Of a stretch of 64,000 bases of DNA, positions 23,880 to 33,427 are shown one piece after another. A program made the position numbers and the translations under genes. Every line of letters starts with the position of its first letter. The first letter of the stretch is position 1. The stretch is from Paenibacillus vietnamensis (GTDB taxonomy: Bacteria; Bacillota; Bacilli; Paenibacillales; Paenibacillaceae), in the NCBI RefSeq assembly GCF_020169515.1, contig NZ_JAHMHW010000002.1, positions 310,001-374,000 on the forward strand, given 5' to 3'. The notes beneath the pieces are model-generated. The model searched no databases. It was not told the origin of the DNA and saw nothing but the letters and a program-made list of their open reading frames with translations.

Positions 23880-24635
23880 TTGACTTACGTATTGACGCTT
23901 CAAGGCGTGGGCTGCTCCTTCTCGAAGGAGAGCGGCCCCGTGCTCTCCGGCGTCTCGCTGGACGTGCGGGCGGGCGAGTTCGTATCGGTCGTCGGCGCGA
24001 GCGGTTCAGGAAAAAGCACGCTGTTCAAGCTCATTGCCGGGCTGCTGGAGCCGGATTGCGGCGAAATCCGGCTTCGCGGCGCAAAGGCGGGCGGCCGCTT
24101 GGGCAAAGTCTCATACATGCCGCAAAAGGATCTGCTGCTGCCCTGGAGAACCGTTCTTGCGAACTGCCTGCTCCCGCTCGAAATCGCCCGAAGCAGGACG
24201 GAGCCTGCGAAACGGGAAATAACCGCCAGGCTGAAGGACTTCGGCCTGGCGGGGCTTGAGCATGCCTACCCGGACGAGCTGTCCGGCGGCATGCGGCAGC
24301 GGGTCGCCTTTCTGCGTACGATCGCAGGCGGCCAGGAGCTGCTGCTGCTCGACGAGCCGTTCGGGGCGCTGGACGCGATGACCAAACGCGACATGCAGAG
24401 ATGGCTGCTCGGGCTGTGGAGCGAGCTGGGCAAAACCGTGCTTTTTATTACGCATGACCTGGAAGAAGCTCTGCTGCTTAGCGACCGGATCTATATGATG
24501 AGCGGAACCGGGCAGGGCGGCAGCGGTGTACGGGAAATGATCGTGCCGCTGCCAAGGCCGCGCCGTTACGAGATGGTGTACGAAGCCGGCTTTGCAGGCC
24601 TGCGGCAGGAATTGGAGCGGCGGCTTCATGCGTAA
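23880..24635 (+). CDS. thiZ: Thiamine-precursor ABC transporter, ATP-binding protein
   Basis: 251 aa from a TTG at 23880 (AAGGAGGAATCGG upstream). Walker A is GASGSGKST (about 39-47), the signature is LSGGMRQRVAFLR, and Walker B is LLLLDEPFGALD, with the switch His in LFITHD. It belongs to the nitrate/taurine-type subfamily. It powers uptake of a formylaminopyrimidine/HMP-type precursor with ThiX and ThiY. It overlaps thiX by 8 nt and is controlled by the TPP riboswitch. Confidence 0.92.
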   Translation: MTYVLTLQGVGCSFSKESGPVLSGVSLDVRAGEFVSVVGASGSGKSTLFKLIAGLLEPDCGEIRLRGAKAGGRLGKVSYMPQKDLLLPWRTVLANCLLPLEIARSRTEPAKREITARLKDFGLAGLEHAYPDELSGGMRQRVAFLRTIAGGQELLLLDEPFGALDAMTKRDMQRWLLGLWSELGKTVLFITHDLEEALLLSDRIYMMSGTGQGGSGVREMIVPLPRPRRYEMVYEAGFAGLRQELERRLHA

Positions 24636-25407
24636 GCGGACGGCATTACGATCGCTCGTTGACGATTATGGACTCTTTCTGCTTATTCTGGCATTGGCGC
24701 TGCTCGTATGGGAATCCGCCGTGAGGCTCGGCTGGGTGCCCGCCTTCATCCTCCCCGCCCCCACCTCGATCGCAATCGCGCTGGCGGAGGACGGACGGCT
24801 GCTGCTTGGCGTCCACCTGGCCGCCACCTTGAAGGAAATCGGGGCCGGCTTTCTGCTGTCCGTCGCGGGCGGAACCGCGCTGGCCGCTGCCATGCACGGG
24901 AGCCGTACGCTCGAGAAGGCGTTTTATCCGTTCATCGTCATCAGCCAAACCGTGCCGATCATCGCACTTTCGCCGATCTTCATCATGTGGTTCGGGTATA
25001 CGATCTGGAGCAAGGTAGCGGTCGTCTTTCTGACCGCCTTCTTCCCTGTCGTCGTAAGCACGTATGACGGCCTCCGCAAAGGAGACCGCGAGTTCCGGGA
25101 GCTGCTGCTGACGATGGGCGCGTCGCGCTGGGATATTTTCCGCAAGGTTCAAGTTCCCGCGGCCCTTCCCTCCTTTTTCTCGGGGCTTAAGCTGTCCATC
25201 GTCTATTGCGTGGTCGGCGCGACGATCGGCGAATGGCTGGGCGGAAGGGAAGGTCTCGGCTATTTCAGCAGAAGGATGTCCGGCAAGCTGGATACCGATT
25301 CCATGTTCGCGGCCGTGCTGCTACTGTCCCTGCTCGGCATCGTATTGTTTGCCGCGGCCGCATGTATAGAGAAAATCATACTTAGGAGAAGAGGAATACA
25401 AAAATGA
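24628..25407 (+). CDS. thiX: Thiamine-precursor ABC transporter, permease
   Basis: 259 aa, six predicted membrane helices. The EAA-type loop VSTYDGLRKGDREFRELLLTMGASRWDIF marks a BPD-type permease of the SsuC/TauC/ThiX group. The start ATG at 24628 overlaps the end of thiZ; the ORF's upstream ATG lies deeper in thiZ and is rejected. It ends in an ATGA overlap with thiY. Confidence 0.92.
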   Translation: MRKRTALRSLVDDYGLFLLILALALLVWESAVRLGWVPAFILPAPTSIAIALAEDGRLLLGVHLAATLKEIGAGFLLSVAGGTALAAAMHGSRTLEKAFYPFIVISQTVPIIALSPIFIMWFGYTIWSKVAVVFLTAFFPVVVSTYDGLRKGDREFRELLLTMGASRWDIFRKVQVPAALPSFFSGLKLSIVYCVVGATIGEWLGGREGLGYFSRRMSGKLDTDSMFAAVLLLSLLGIVLFAAAACIEKIILRRRGIQK

Positions 25408-26450
25408 AACAAAGAAATCCGATCCATCCAAAACGGGCGCTGCCTGCCCTTCTGACACTGGCGCTGCTTGTTATCGGCGGCTGCGGGAGCCAGTCGGACG
25501 CCGGCGGCACGAATACGACCGGGGCTTCCGGGGAGCCGGCCGCAGCGCAGCAGACGGAGAAGCTGAGCATTATGCTGGACTGGTACCCGAACGCCGTGCA
25601 TTCCTTTTTGTACGCAGCCAAAGAAAACGGATATTTTGAGAAGCAGGGTCTCGAGGTCGATATTCAAATGCCCGCCGACACGAATGATGCGCTGAAGCTT
25701 GTCGCCGCCGGCAAGGTCGATCTGGCGCTGAGCTATCAGCCGCAAATTTTGATGGCCCGCGGGGAAGGCGTCCCGGTCAAATCGGTCGCGGCAATCGTCA
25801 GGCATCCGCTTAACCACCTGATGATTCCGGAAGGCTCCGGCATCAAATCGCCGAAGGAGCTTGCCGGCAAAAAGGTGGGCTATTCCTCCATTCCGCTCTA
25901 CGAAGCGATGATGCGCACGATGACGGATAACGACGGCGGAGACGGGCAGAGCGTCGACATGATCGACGTCGGCTTTGATTTTATCCCGGCCATTGCAACA
26001 AAGCGGGTTGACGCCATTATCGGCGGCTTCATCAATCACGAGCAGCTGCTGCTGGCCAAGGAAGGACATCCGGTCACTGCCATCAATCCGACGGAATTCG
26101 GCGTGCCCGATTATTACGAGCTTGTGCTTGCGGCAAGCGACGAAGGCCTCGGGAAGAAGCGGGAGCTGTTCGAGCGGTTTATGGCGGCGGTAACGGAAGG
26201 TCAGGACTATGTCGAGCAAAACAAAGAGAAGGCACTGGACGTCCTGTTCGCGCATGAAGACAAAACGGCTCCGCTAGACCGCGAAATCGAAACGAGGAGC
26301 CTCGATATTTTGCTGCCGCTGATGGACGCCGGAGATCAAGCTTTCGGTTACCAGGATGCCGGGTCGTGGGCCAAGGTGAAGGAATGGCTCGCGGAAAATG
26401 GCCTGCTGTCTGAGGAAATCAAAGCCGAAGACGCTTTTGTCAATTTGTAG
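25404..26450 (+). CDS. thiY: Thiamine-precursor ABC transporter, substrate-binding lipoprotein
   Basis: 348 aa. Lipobox VIGGC with the acylated Cys at about residue 28, then a Gly/Thr-rich linker and an NMT1/THI5-like binding domain beginning LSIMLDWYPNAVHSFLYAAKE. The DWYPN and ALSYQPQIL motifs are shared with pyrimidine-precursor binders (ThiY, yeast THI5 fold). Its ATG overlaps the thiX stop by 4 nt. It captures N-formyl-4-amino-5-aminomethyl-2-methylpyrimidine or a similar compound, by family and operon context. Confidence 0.92.
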   Translation: MKQRNPIHPKRALPALLTLALLVIGGCGSQSDAGGTNTTGASGEPAAAQQTEKLSIMLDWYPNAVHSFLYAAKENGYFEKQGLEVDIQMPADTNDALKLVAAGKVDLALSYQPQILMARGEGVPVKSVAAIVRHPLNHLMIPEGSGIKSPKELAGKKVGYSSIPLYEAMMRTMTDNDGGDGQSVDMIDVGFDFIPAIATKRVDAIIGGFINHEQLLLAKEGHPVTAINPTEFGVPDYYELVLAASDEGLGKKRELFERFMAAVTEGQDYVEQNKEKALDVLFAHEDKTAPLDREIETRSLDILLPLMDAGDQAFGYQDAGSWAKVKEWLAENGLLSEEIKAEDAFVNL

Positions 26451-26488
26451 GCCCTGGGACAAACAAGGACGAGGAGGAAGCAGAAACG

Positions 26489-27316
26489 ATGAAGGTGTAT
26501 AAAGCATTGACGATAGCCGGCTCGGACAGCGGAGGCGGCGCCGGCATTCAAGCCGATCTGAAGACATTCCAGGAGCTCGGCGCTTACGGCATGTCGGTCA
26601 TCACGGCCGTTACCGCCCAGAACACGCTCGGCGTTCAGGGCGTATACCCGCTCGGGCCGGATGCGGTCGCGGAGCAGCTTGACTCGATCGGCGCCGATTT
26701 GACGCCTGATGCGGTCAAGACGGGCATGCTGTTCAGCGCGGAGATCATCCGGACGGTAGCGGACAAAGTGAAGCAGTACGGCTGGAGCAATCTGGTCATC
26801 GATCCCGTCATGGTCGCCAAGGGCGGATCGCCCCTTCTGCAGCAGGAAGCCGTTCAGACGCTGATCAAACTGCTGATTCCGCTCTCGCTGGTGACGACGC
26901 CGAACATTCCCGAAGCCGAGCTGCTGACGCGGATGCCGATCCGCACCCTCGCGGACCGCGAGGAAGCCGCAAGGCGCATCGTCCAGATGGGCTCGCGCTT
27001 CGCCGTCATCAAGGGCGGCCATGATGCGAACGGAAGCCGGCGAGTCGTCGATCTCGTTTACGACGGACGCGATTTTATATATATGGAAAGCGAGCGGATC
27101 GATACCCGCCATACGCACGGCACGGGCTGCACATACTCCGCCGCCGTCACCGCAGGCCTTGCGGCCGGCAAAACGGCGCCCGAGGCGATCAACGCCGCCA
27201 AGGCGTTCATACAGGCTGCCATCGAAGACGGGCTGGGCATCGGCGGCGGGCATGGTCCGACCAATCATTTCGCCTATCAGCGCAGGCTGCGGGGAACGGT
27301 GCCCGCCCAGGGCTGA
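26489..27316 (+). CDS. thiD: Hydroxymethylpyrimidine / phosphomethylpyrimidine kinase
   Basis: 275 aa ribokinase-fold enzyme making HMP-PP for thiamine synthesis. Signatures are TIAGSDSGGGAGIQADLKTF (about 8-27), VIDPVMVAKGG, and the catalytic anion-hole block THGTGCTYSAA with its Cys/Gly. It lies 38 bp after thiY and thus in the TPP-controlled unit; the transporter and kinase together form a salvage route. A pdxK-type pyridoxal specificity is possible but unlikely in this operon. Confidence 0.95.
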   Translation: MKVYKALTIAGSDSGGGAGIQADLKTFQELGAYGMSVITAVTAQNTLGVQGVYPLGPDAVAEQLDSIGADLTPDAVKTGMLFSAEIIRTVADKVKQYGWSNLVIDPVMVAKGGSPLLQQEAVQTLIKLLIPLSLVTTPNIPEAELLTRMPIRTLADREEAARRIVQMGSRFAVIKGGHDANGSRRVVDLVYDGRDFIYMESERIDTRHTHGTGCTYSAAVTAGLAAGKTAPEAINAAKAFIQAAIEDGLGIGGGHGPTNHFAYQRRLRGTVPAQG

Positions 27317-27350
27317 CGGAGAAGGCAGTCAAGCGTAACCAGTTTATTTT

Positions 27351-27410
27351 AAAAAAAGCGGCAGTCCGGGGACACTTTCACTTCACAAGAGTGTCCCGAA
27401 CTGCCGCTTT
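27351..27410. terminator. Bidirectional terminator
   Basis: Long stem AAAGCGGCAGT-GGGGACACT / AGTGTCCC-ACTGCCGCTTT between the convergent thiD and epimerase genes. The U-tract is strongest for the minus-strand transcript. Confidence 0.88.
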
Positions 27411-27416
27411 CGGCAT

Positions 27417-28265
27417 TTATTGGCTTACTTGCTCGCGCCACTTGTACTTTGGCTGCCAGCCCAGCAGCCGCTTCGCTTTCTCGCTGCTGAGCAGCGTCTC
27501 ATACCCGCCGAGCGGCTGCCGGAAATCGTTCACTTCCGGGTAACGCGCGGCCAGCAGCTCGCGGCTCGTCAGATCCATGCTGGTCTCGTCGGCCGCCAGA
27601 TTCAGCGCTACCGAGCCCAGCCCTTCCGCTTCAACCGCCAGGCGGCAGGCTTCCGCGGCGTCCCGCGTATCGATATAGCTCCACAGGATTCGCTCGCGCT
27701 CCTCCGGCTTATGGATGAACGACGGAAACCGTTCGTACCATTCCGGCGGAATGACATTGCCGAGGCGGAGCGATACCACCTGCATGCCGGTCCTGCGGTT
27801 GAACATGTCCGCGGTCGCTTCATTCACGATCTTCGACAAGCCGTAGCTGTCCTGCGGCAGCTGCGGATGCTCCTCATCCATCGGCACGTATTGCGGGCCG
27901 ATGGGATGAACCGCAAAGCAAATGCCGTACGAGGATTCGCTCGAAGCGATAACCGCCTTGCGTATGCCGAGGCCGGCAGCCGCTTCCAGCACGTTATACG
28001 TAGACATGACGTTATTGCGGAATGTAACCTCCGGCGAGGTCATGCCTGCTCTAGGAATAGCCGCCAGATGCACGACGGCGTCCGCTCCGGCAAGTGCCCC
28101 GTAAGTCTGGCCCAAATCCTCGAGATCGACGATAAGCGTGCTGCATAAAGCTTCCTCCGGCTGGCGGGTATCGACGCTGAGCACCTCGTATCCCTGCCGG
28201 GCAAAGTGGCGCACGACCCAGCGGCCCAGCATGCCGCTTCCTCCTGTTACGACTACTTTCGCCAT
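27417..28265 (-). CDS. NAD-dependent epimerase/dehydratase (extended SDR)
   Basis: 282 aa. The nucleotide loop VTGGSGMLGRWV (about 6-17), the active-site Ser in ASSESSYG, and the YGLSK catalytic Tyr/Lys pair are present, as in UDP-hexose epimerases. The protein is shorter than GalE (about 330 aa), and the substrate could be a nucleotide sugar or a uronate/aldonate. No sugar cluster surrounds it. GGAGAGC supports the start. Confidence 0.85.
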   Translation of the reverse strand: MAKVVVTGGSGMLGRWVVRHFARQGYEVLSVDTRQPEEALCSTLIVDLEDLGQTYGALAGADAVVHLAAIPRAGMTSPEVTFRNNVMSTYNVLEAAAGLGIRKAVIASSESSYGICFAVHPIGPQYVPMDEEHPQLPQDSYGLSKIVNEATADMFNRRTGMQVVSLRLGNVIPPEWYERFPSFIHKPEERERILWSYIDTRDAAEACRLAVEAEGLGSVALNLAADETSMDLTSRELLAARYPEVNDFRQPLGGYETLLSSEKAKRLLGWQPKYKWREQVSQ

Positions 28266-28315
28266 TCCAAAGCTCTCCTTCCTTCTTCTCCTGCTGCAGT
28301 AAGGGCGTAACCGCC

Positions 28316-29254
28316 TTATTTCAAAATCTCTTCGATTCGCTTCAAGGTATCTTCGTCAAGCTTGATATCCGAAGCTTTGGCGTTTTCCGTTACCTGCTCG
28401 GGACGGCTCGCGCCGACCAGTGCGCTCGCGACGTTCGGCTGGCGCAAAATCCAGGCAAGCGCCAGATTGCCGACGGTGATGTCAAGCTCGGCGGCGACGG
28501 CTGAGAGCTCGCTCACCTTCCGCAGCTTCTCTTCGGAAATTCCTTTGCGCACCCAATCCAGTCTGGCGGCGCGGCTGTCTTCCGGCACCTCGGAGGCCGA
28601 CGTATATTTGCCCGTCAGCAGCCCCTGAGCAAGCGGCGAGAACACGACCTGGCCAATGCCCGAACGCTCGCCGAGCGGAATAACCTCTTTCTCGATGTAA
28701 CGCTCAAACATATTGTAGATCGGCTGGTTTACCACGATTCGGTCCAGCAAATACCGGTCGGCCACGCCGAGCGCTTCCGCCATCTGCGACGCCTGCCATT
28801 CGCTCACGCCGACATACAGCACTTTGCCTTGGCGCACGAGGTCATCCAGCGCCCGGAGCGTCTCCTCGAGCGGCGTATCGTTATCGTAGCGATGACAGTA
28901 GTAGATGTCCACATAATCGAGTCCAAGCCTCTTTAAGCTTGCATCGGCCTGCTCGACAATATGCTTCCGGGACAATCCCCGGTCGTTAGGACCGTCGCCC
29001 ATCTGGCCGAACACCTTGGTTGCCAGCACGTACGAATGGCGCGGATACGCTTTCAGCGTTTCGCCTACCAGCTCCTCCGCAGCGCCTCTTTCATAAACAT
29101 TCGCCGTATCGAAAAAGTTGATGCCGAGATCGTATGCCGTTTTGATGGCGTTAACCGCATTTTCGCGTTCGACGTAACCTCCGTATGTAAGCCAGCTCCC
29201 CAGGCTGATTTCACTCACTTTCAAGCCTGTCCCGCCTAATTTCCGGTATTTCAT
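28316..29254 (-). CDS. Aldo/keto reductase (Kv-beta/YhdN-like)
   Basis: 312 aa from the ATG at 29254 (GGAGGAATTTAAAG upstream). AKR landmarks are DTANVYERGAAEELVGE with the catalytic Asp/Tyr, the Lys in LATKVFG, and CHRYDND with the active-site His. The C-terminal ALVGASRPEQVTENAKA binds NADP. It is most like potassium-channel beta-subunit-type AKRs of broad specificity for aldehydes. The start at 29317 lacks a ribosome site. Confidence 0.9.
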   Translation of the reverse strand: MKYRKLGGTGLKVSEISLGSWLTYGGYVERENAVNAIKTAYDLGINFFDTANVYERGAAEELVGETLKAYPRHSYVLATKVFGQMGDGPNDRGLSRKHIVEQADASLKRLGLDYVDIYYCHRYDNDTPLEETLRALDDLVRQGKVLYVGVSEWQASQMAEALGVADRYLLDRIVVNQPIYNMFERYIEKEVIPLGERSGIGQVVFSPLAQGLLTGKYTSASEVPEDSRAARLDWVRKGISEEKLRKVSELSAVAAELDITVGNLALAWILRQPNVASALVGASRPEQVTENAKASDIKLDEDTLKRIEEILK

Positions 29255-29436
29255 CTTTAAATTCCTCCCATTTCGCAATTGTTCTGCGAGCATCATGATG
29301 ATCCGCTTGCCTCCCATGCTCTCAGAAGCACTTTTATTCTAAAATAGTTCTCTCCTAAATAGAAGAACGGAATTTTTTTTCACTAGATTATACGAAGGTT
29401 ACCTGCTATACCCGAGTATACCGCCGCAGCGTCCGG

Positions 29437-29763
29437 TCAGCCCCTCGGCGCCCACAGCATAATAGAGACGCCGATCAAGCAAACCGCCGCTCCGACCCAG
29501 TCATACGGATCCGGCGTTTTCTTGTCGACCAGCCATCCCCACAAGACGGCGAGCACAATAAAAACGCCGCCATACGCAGCATACACTCTGCCAAATGAAG
29601 GGAAGCTTTGCAACGCAGGAATAATACCGTACAAAATCAGGATAATACTCCCGACTACGCCGTACCAAAGAGGTCTCGACTCCCGCAGCCACAACCAAAC
29701 CATGTACCCTCCGCCGATTTCAGCGAGACCCGCCAACAAAAAAATAAAGATCGCCAGCAGCAT
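29437..29763 (-). CDS. YnfA/UPF0060 family small membrane protein
   Basis: 108 aa from the ATG at 29763 (GGAAGGGG upstream), with four helices. Family motifs are FLLAGLAEIGGGYMVWLWL and AAYGGVFIVLAVLWGWLVD. Distantly related to SMR transporters; the substrate is unknown. The longer upstream reading frame is rejected because it lacks a site and is not hydrophobic. Confidence 0.93.
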   Translation of the reverse strand: MLLAIFIFLLAGLAEIGGGYMVWLWLRESRPLWYGVVGSIILILYGIIPALQSFPSFGRVYAAYGGVFIVLAVLWGWLVDKKTPDPYDWVGAAVCLIGVSIMLWAPRG

Positions 29764-30051
29764 TTCAGTTGCCCCTTCCAACAAATCATGTAATAGTCCC
29801 TCTGATAATGGACATATTTGAAGCTTAAACTGACTAAACAGCAAGTGCCGGCGTCTGGCGGACAGGAGAATCGTTTAGGCCGGATGGAAGGTTTGCTTTC
29901 TTAAGAAGCATGGCTTTAAAGCGCCAAGATGACCATTAGAATGTGGGAATAACACCATATGGGGCCTACGCATCTTTTTTGTCCGTTAGACGACCTTGAC
30001 TTCCAATTCCGGCTCGCGAAATGAATCAATGGGGCCTCCCCTTTTGGATCC
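29764..30051. other. Non-coding gap
   Basis: No gene seen in about 290 bp between the YnfA and queF-operon ends. It holds the ynfA leader, a TTCTTAAGAA palindrome (29898-29907) and no repeat shared with the rest of the window. Confidence 0.5.
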
Positions 30052-30103
30052 ATAAAAACAGGGCTGTTTCCCCGGTCACATCATGACCTTCAGAGACAGC
30101 CCA
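30052..30103 (-). terminator. Terminator of the queuosine operon
   Basis: Minus strand stem GGGCTGT / ACAGCCC (with an inner GGTCA/TGACC helix) followed by TGTTTTTATG. Confidence 0.8.
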
Positions 30104-30130
30104 TATAAATGACAGTTCATTTATTTTCTA

Positions 30131-30628
30131 CTAACGGTTATCGACCTTTTCCGGGTACATGTCGTGGTTCATCAGACGATGCTCCGCGATCTGCTCGTAC
30201 TTGGTGCCCGGCCGGCCCCAGTTGCAGTACGGATCGATGGAGATGCCGCCGCGCGGCGTAAATTTGCCCCATACCTCGATATATTTCGGATTCATGAGCG
30301 CAATAAGATCATTCATAATAATGTTCATGCAGTCCTCGTGAAAATCTCCGTGGTTGCGGAAGCTGAACAGATACAGCTTCAGCGACTTGCTTTCGACCAT
30401 TTTGACGCCCGGGATATAGGAAATGTAAATCGTTGCAAAATCCGGCTGGCCCGTCATCGGGCACAGGCTCGTAAATTCCGGACAGTTAAACTTGACGAAG
30501 TAATCCCGGTCCGGATGCTTGTTATCGAACGCCTCCAATATTTCGGGCGAATATTCAAACTTATATTTTGTGCCCTGGTTGCCGAGCAGCGTGACGCCGC
30601 CGAGCTCCTCCTTGCTTCTTCCACCCAT
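30131..30628 (-). CDS. queF: NADPH-dependent 7-cyano-7-deazaguanine reductase
   Basis: 165 aa (short, unimodular QueF type). It reduces preQ0 to preQ1. The catalytic Cys is in [11 protein letters not shown], with [16 protein letters not shown] for the substrate Glu and the tunnel fold. The start ATG at 30628 has AAAGGCGG; the ORF extension upstream overlaps queE and is rejected. It is the last gene of queC-queD-queE-queF. Confidence 0.96.
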   Translation of the reverse strand: MGGRSKEELGGVTLLGNQGTKYKFEYSPEILEAFDNKHPDRDYFVKFNCPEFTSLCPMTGQPDFATIYISYIPGVKMVESKSLKLYLFSFRNHGDFHEDCMNIIMNDLIALMNPKYIEVWGKFTPRGGISIDPYCNWGRPGTKYEQIAEHRLMNHDMYPEKVDNR

Positions 30629-30659
30629 GCTTCGATCCGCCTTTCTTCTTTCGCGGCGC

Positions 30660-31391
30660 TTACACGCCTTTCTTATTTCCCCAAACCCATGTATGGAGCT
30701 GCGGCAGTACATGAACCCGCCTCAGCTCCGGATTCGGCATCACCCGCCCGATCAGCCATTCGTAGCGCTCCACCAAATACGGAAGCATATGCCGGGGCTC
30801 TAACTCCTGCAAGTTCCCGTTGCCTGCTTGCACATAAAACGGAGCCTGCGGGTATTTCCGATGAACGGAGGCTGCATAATCCAGATCCGCGTCATCGAAA
30901 ACGACTACCTTCAGCGAGAAGCGCCTCTCCCGCGCCGACAGCTTGCCGACAATGTCGTCCAATACAGACCAGTCCGTCTTCATTCCGGAGCTGGGCGGCT
31001 TTGGAGAGATTGTAAGCTCATCAATTTCCAAAAACCAGTCCTGCCACCGGCTGCCCTGCGTCTCCAGCGCGACGCCGATGCCCTGCTCGTGCAGCAAGCC
31101 GATCAGTCCGCCAAGCTGCGGTAGCAGCGCAGGATTGCCGCCGGATATCGTGACGTGGTCGAACGTTTCTCCGCCGATCTCCTGCAAGCCTTCATATATT
31201 TCAGCGGCCGTCATCAGACGGATGTCTTCCTTGGCGCTGCCGTCCCACGTAAAGGCGGAATCACACCAGGAACAGCTGTAATCGCAGCCTGCCGTACGGA
31301 CGAACATCGTTTTGCGGCCGACGACCATTCCTTCCCCCTGAACGGTAGGGCCGAACAGCTCCATGACGGGTATTTTACGCTCAGCCGCCAT
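30660..31391 (-). CDS. queE: 7-carboxy-7-deazaguanine synthase (radical SAM)
   Basis: 243 aa. The radical-SAM cluster ligands are Cys36, Cys40 and Cys43 in [21 protein letters not shown] near the N terminus and [11 protein letters not shown] are QueE-specific. It converts CPH4 to CDG. The ATG at 31391, preceded by a GTG one codon earlier, overlaps the end of queD. Confidence 0.96.
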   Translation of the reverse strand: MAAERKIPVMELFGPTVQGEGMVVGRKTMFVRTAGCDYSCSWCDSAFTWDGSAKEDIRLMTAAEIYEGLQEIGGETFDHVTISGGNPALLPQLGGLIGLLHEQGIGVALETQGSRWQDWFLEIDELTISPKPPSSGMKTDWSVLDDIVGKLSARERRFSLKVVVFDDADLDYAASVHRKYPQAPFYVQAGNGNLQELEPRHMLPYLVERYEWLIGRVMPNPELRRVHVLPQLHTWVWGNKKGV

Positions 31392-31833
31392 CACGCGCCG
31401 CCTTTCTCTTCGGTCGGTAAATACAATAGCTCGTAGGCGTTTCCCGAAGGTATACTTGAACGCATTCAGGCCGGTTGGCGGTGCCGTCCAAATAGGCTTG
31501 AACGATTTCGCAAATCGTGCGCGCCACGACCTCGGTCGTCGGAAACCGCTCCGGGTCCGTGCCGCTGAAGCTTTCCGTATCGTCGTTCAACAGCGTATGG
31601 TCGAACCGGTCGTGAATGAGCTTTTTGATGATCGCAAAGTTCACCAGAAAGCCGGTAGAATCCAGTTCGTCTCCGGCAACCGTCACATTGGCGTAATACG
31701 TATGCCCGTGCAGCTGCCTGCATTTGCCGGCTTCGTCGGCCGGAACGAAATGAGCGGCGGCGAATTGAAAATCCTTGTTGAGCTCATAGCAATAAGGATG
31801 ATTGGCCGCCGGATAAACCTGCTGCATCATCAT
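31381..31833 (-). CDS. queD: 6-carboxy-5,6,7,8-tetrahydropterin synthase
   Basis: 150 aa from the ATG at 31833 (GGAGGCGG upstream). Zinc ligands lie in FQFAAAHF and LHGHTY, with the catalytic Cys in [11 protein letters not shown]. It makes CPH4 from dihydroneopterin triphosphate. Its ATG overlaps the queC stop by ATGA. Confidence 0.95.
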   Translation of the reverse strand: MMMQQVYPAANHPYCYELNKDFQFAAAHFVPADEAGKCRQLHGHTYYANVTVAGDELDSTGFLVNFAIIKKLIHDRFDHTLLNDDTESFSGTDPERFPTTEVVARTICEIVQAYLDGTANRPECVQVYLRETPTSYCIYRPKRKAARDGG

Positions 31834-32495
31834 TCCGCCTCCCTCCGGTTTCGTCCCGCCAAATAATCGTCGAGACCTTTCCGGCGCAGACGGCAGGCCG
31901 GGCAATCGCCGCAGCCGTCGGCGATCATTCCGTTATAGCAAGTAAGCGTCCGCTGACGGACAAATTCGAAGGCGCCAAGCTCATCGGCGAGCGCCCACGT
32001 CTCCGCTTTATTCAGCCACATCAGCGGCGTATCGATTACGAACGGATAATCCATAGACAAATTCAGCGTCACGTTAAGCGATTTGATGAAGACGTCGCGG
32101 CAATCGGGATAACCGCTGAAATCCGTCTCGCATACTCCCGTCACGATATGAGTCGCGCCGATTTGCTTGGCCAGTACGGCGGCAAACGTAAGGAACAGCT
32201 GATTGCGCCCGTCTACGACCGTCGAAGGAAGCTGTCCCTCTTTCTGCTCGATCGCGATATCGTCGCGGGTCAGGGCGCTTGGCGCCAGCTGGTTCAGCAG
32301 CGACATATCGAGGACATGATGCTTGACGCCAAGCTCATTGGCGATGGACGCCGCACATTCCAGCTCGAGCTTATGCCGCTGGCCGTAATTAAAGGTAACG
32401 GCCTCCACCTCTTTGAAGCGCTTCAGCGCCCAGAACAGGCAGGTCGTGCTGTCCTGTCCGCCGCTGAAGACGACGATTGCTTTATCCTTCTTCAT
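31830..32495 (-). CDS. queC: 7-cyano-7-deazaguanine synthase
   Basis: 221 aa. The PP-loop SGGQDSTT is at residues 11-18; the C-terminal zinc cluster is [10 protein letters not shown] plus an upstream Cys. It makes preQ0 from CDG, ammonia and ATP. The start ATG at 32495 follows GGAGAGGAAG; the long in-frame ORF extension runs through the riboswitch terminator and is rejected. It is the first gene after a preQ1 riboswitch. Confidence 0.96.
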   Translation of the reverse strand: MKKDKAIVVFSGGQDSTTCLFWALKRFKEVEAVTFNYGQRHKLELECAASIANELGVKHHVLDMSLLNQLAPSALTRDDIAIEQKEGQLPSTVVDGRNQLFLTFAAVLAKQIGATHIVTGVCETDFSGYPDCRDVFIKSLNVTLNLSMDYPFVIDTPLMWLNKAETWALADELGAFEFVRQRTLTCYNGMIADGCGDCPACRLRRKGLDDYLAGRNRREAE

Positions 32496-32555
32496 GGTGC
32501 ATCTTCCTCTCCGGTTTGAGAAGACAGAGCTCGCCTGAAATCCTTCATGATCTGC

Positions 32556-32603
32556 AAAAAAACCAAAGAAACGGCGCGGAGCGGTTGAACCCGCTTCGCG
32601 CCG
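32556..32603 (-). terminator. Attenuator between preQ1 riboswitch and queC
   Basis: Minus strand stem CGGCGCG-AAGCGG / CCGCT-CGCGCCG followed by a T-rich tract (TTTCTTTGGTTTTTTT). It lies about 40 nt after the riboswitch and about 60 nt before queC. Confidence 0.85.
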
Positions 32604-32644
32604 AACGCAAAAACGACGTTGCCACGAATCGGACAATCGTTTTG

Positions 32645-32682
32645 CATAGTTTTTTATAGAGGGAGTTCGCGAACCTCTCCCG
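32645..32682 (-). promoter_or_regulatory. preQ1-I riboswitch
   Basis: Minus strand shows AGAGGTTC, a short loop, then CCCTCTATAAAAAACTA, the conserved class I preQ1 aptamer with its A-rich tail. Stem AGAGG pairs with CCTCT. It precedes a terminator and queC, so preQ1 represses its own synthesis. Confidence 0.93.
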
Positions 32683-32744
32683 GCCGCTCTCCCCTCTGGG
32701 GACAAAGGCGCGGAGTTTCTTCATTTAGTTGTATATTCCTATGT

Positions 32745-32773
32745 ACTATAGCACAGCTTCCGCCGCTTGTGAA
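32745..32773 (-). promoter_or_regulatory. SigA promoter of the que operon
   Basis: Minus strand TTCACA (32768-32773), 17-nt spacer, TGC-TATAGT (-10 at 32745-32750). Confidence 0.75.
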
Positions 32774-32782
32774 CCATCTGGC

Positions 32783-33304
32783 TTAGTTTACCGCCTCGTG
32801 CAGCTCATGAAGCGTTTGAAGGGTATGCCGGATAAGCTCCGGTATATCGTCCATCTGCTCTTCGTTAATTTTCCGCGGAAAGGTTATCTCCGCCGTATTC
32901 GAGTAGATTGGTTTTTCAGCGCCGTAGCGGTAACTGATCGTTTGAGCCGGCGGGGAAACCGTGCCCCAAATCCGCTGCAGCAGATCCTCGATCCGGGAGC
33001 AGACGTTATCCGCATTTTCCAGCTGCAGATAGAACCGGATGCGGAGCCCGCACGATGGTATTTCGTCCTTCAGCTCCAATATTTCCGCAGCAAGCTCCTT
33101 AAGCGAAGCCGACAGCAAAATTTCGGCCGAAATGTCATGGCGCTCAGCAAGCGTGAACCGCAGTCTAAACTCCCTTGCCATCACCGCCAGCTCCAGCCGG
33201 TCGACCCGGTTCACGATATCGATTTCCCGGTCCAAATTATCCAAATCGTAAAGCTGGTTCTCAAAAGCCACCTTCAAATTTTCAAATACCGTCGGGTCAA
33301 ACAT
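32783..33304 (-). CDS. Hypothetical cytosolic protein
   Basis: 173 aa, acidic, no signal or membrane segment. It has alternating helix and strand-like stretches (for example RVDRLELAVMAREFRLRF and CGLRIRFYLQLENADNV) but no recognisable motif. GGAGGAG precedes the ATG, so translation is likely. It is divergent from the cyclase gene. Confidence 0.65.
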   Translation of the reverse strand: MFDPTVFENLKVAFENQLYDLDNLDREIDIVNRVDRLELAVMAREFRLRFTLAERHDISAEILLSASLKELAAEILELKDEIPSCGLRIRFYLQLENADNVCSRIEDLLQRIWGTVSPPAQTISYRYGAEKPIYSNTAEITFPRKINEEQMDDIPELIRHTLQTLHELHEAVN

Positions 33305-33427
33305 CCAGATTCTCCTCCAGCCGGGCCTTTCTTGATTTGCGCAAAGGTTTGCCGCATTCGTTTATTATAGCGCGTTTCACCGCATATACATGTAGAAAAT
33401 TTTCATGCAGAGGATGAAAACACAAAC

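Noticed and set aside
25260..27268. Two long minus-strand frames
   Set aside because: Shadows of thiX, thiY and thiD; the plus-strand genes overlap each other as an operon.
30164..31015. Plus-strand frame of 283 codons
   Set aside because: Opposite queF and queE, both with complete catalytic motifs.
32496..32705. N-terminal extension of queC
   Set aside because: The in-frame extension covers the preQ1 riboswitch and its terminator and is not protein-like.
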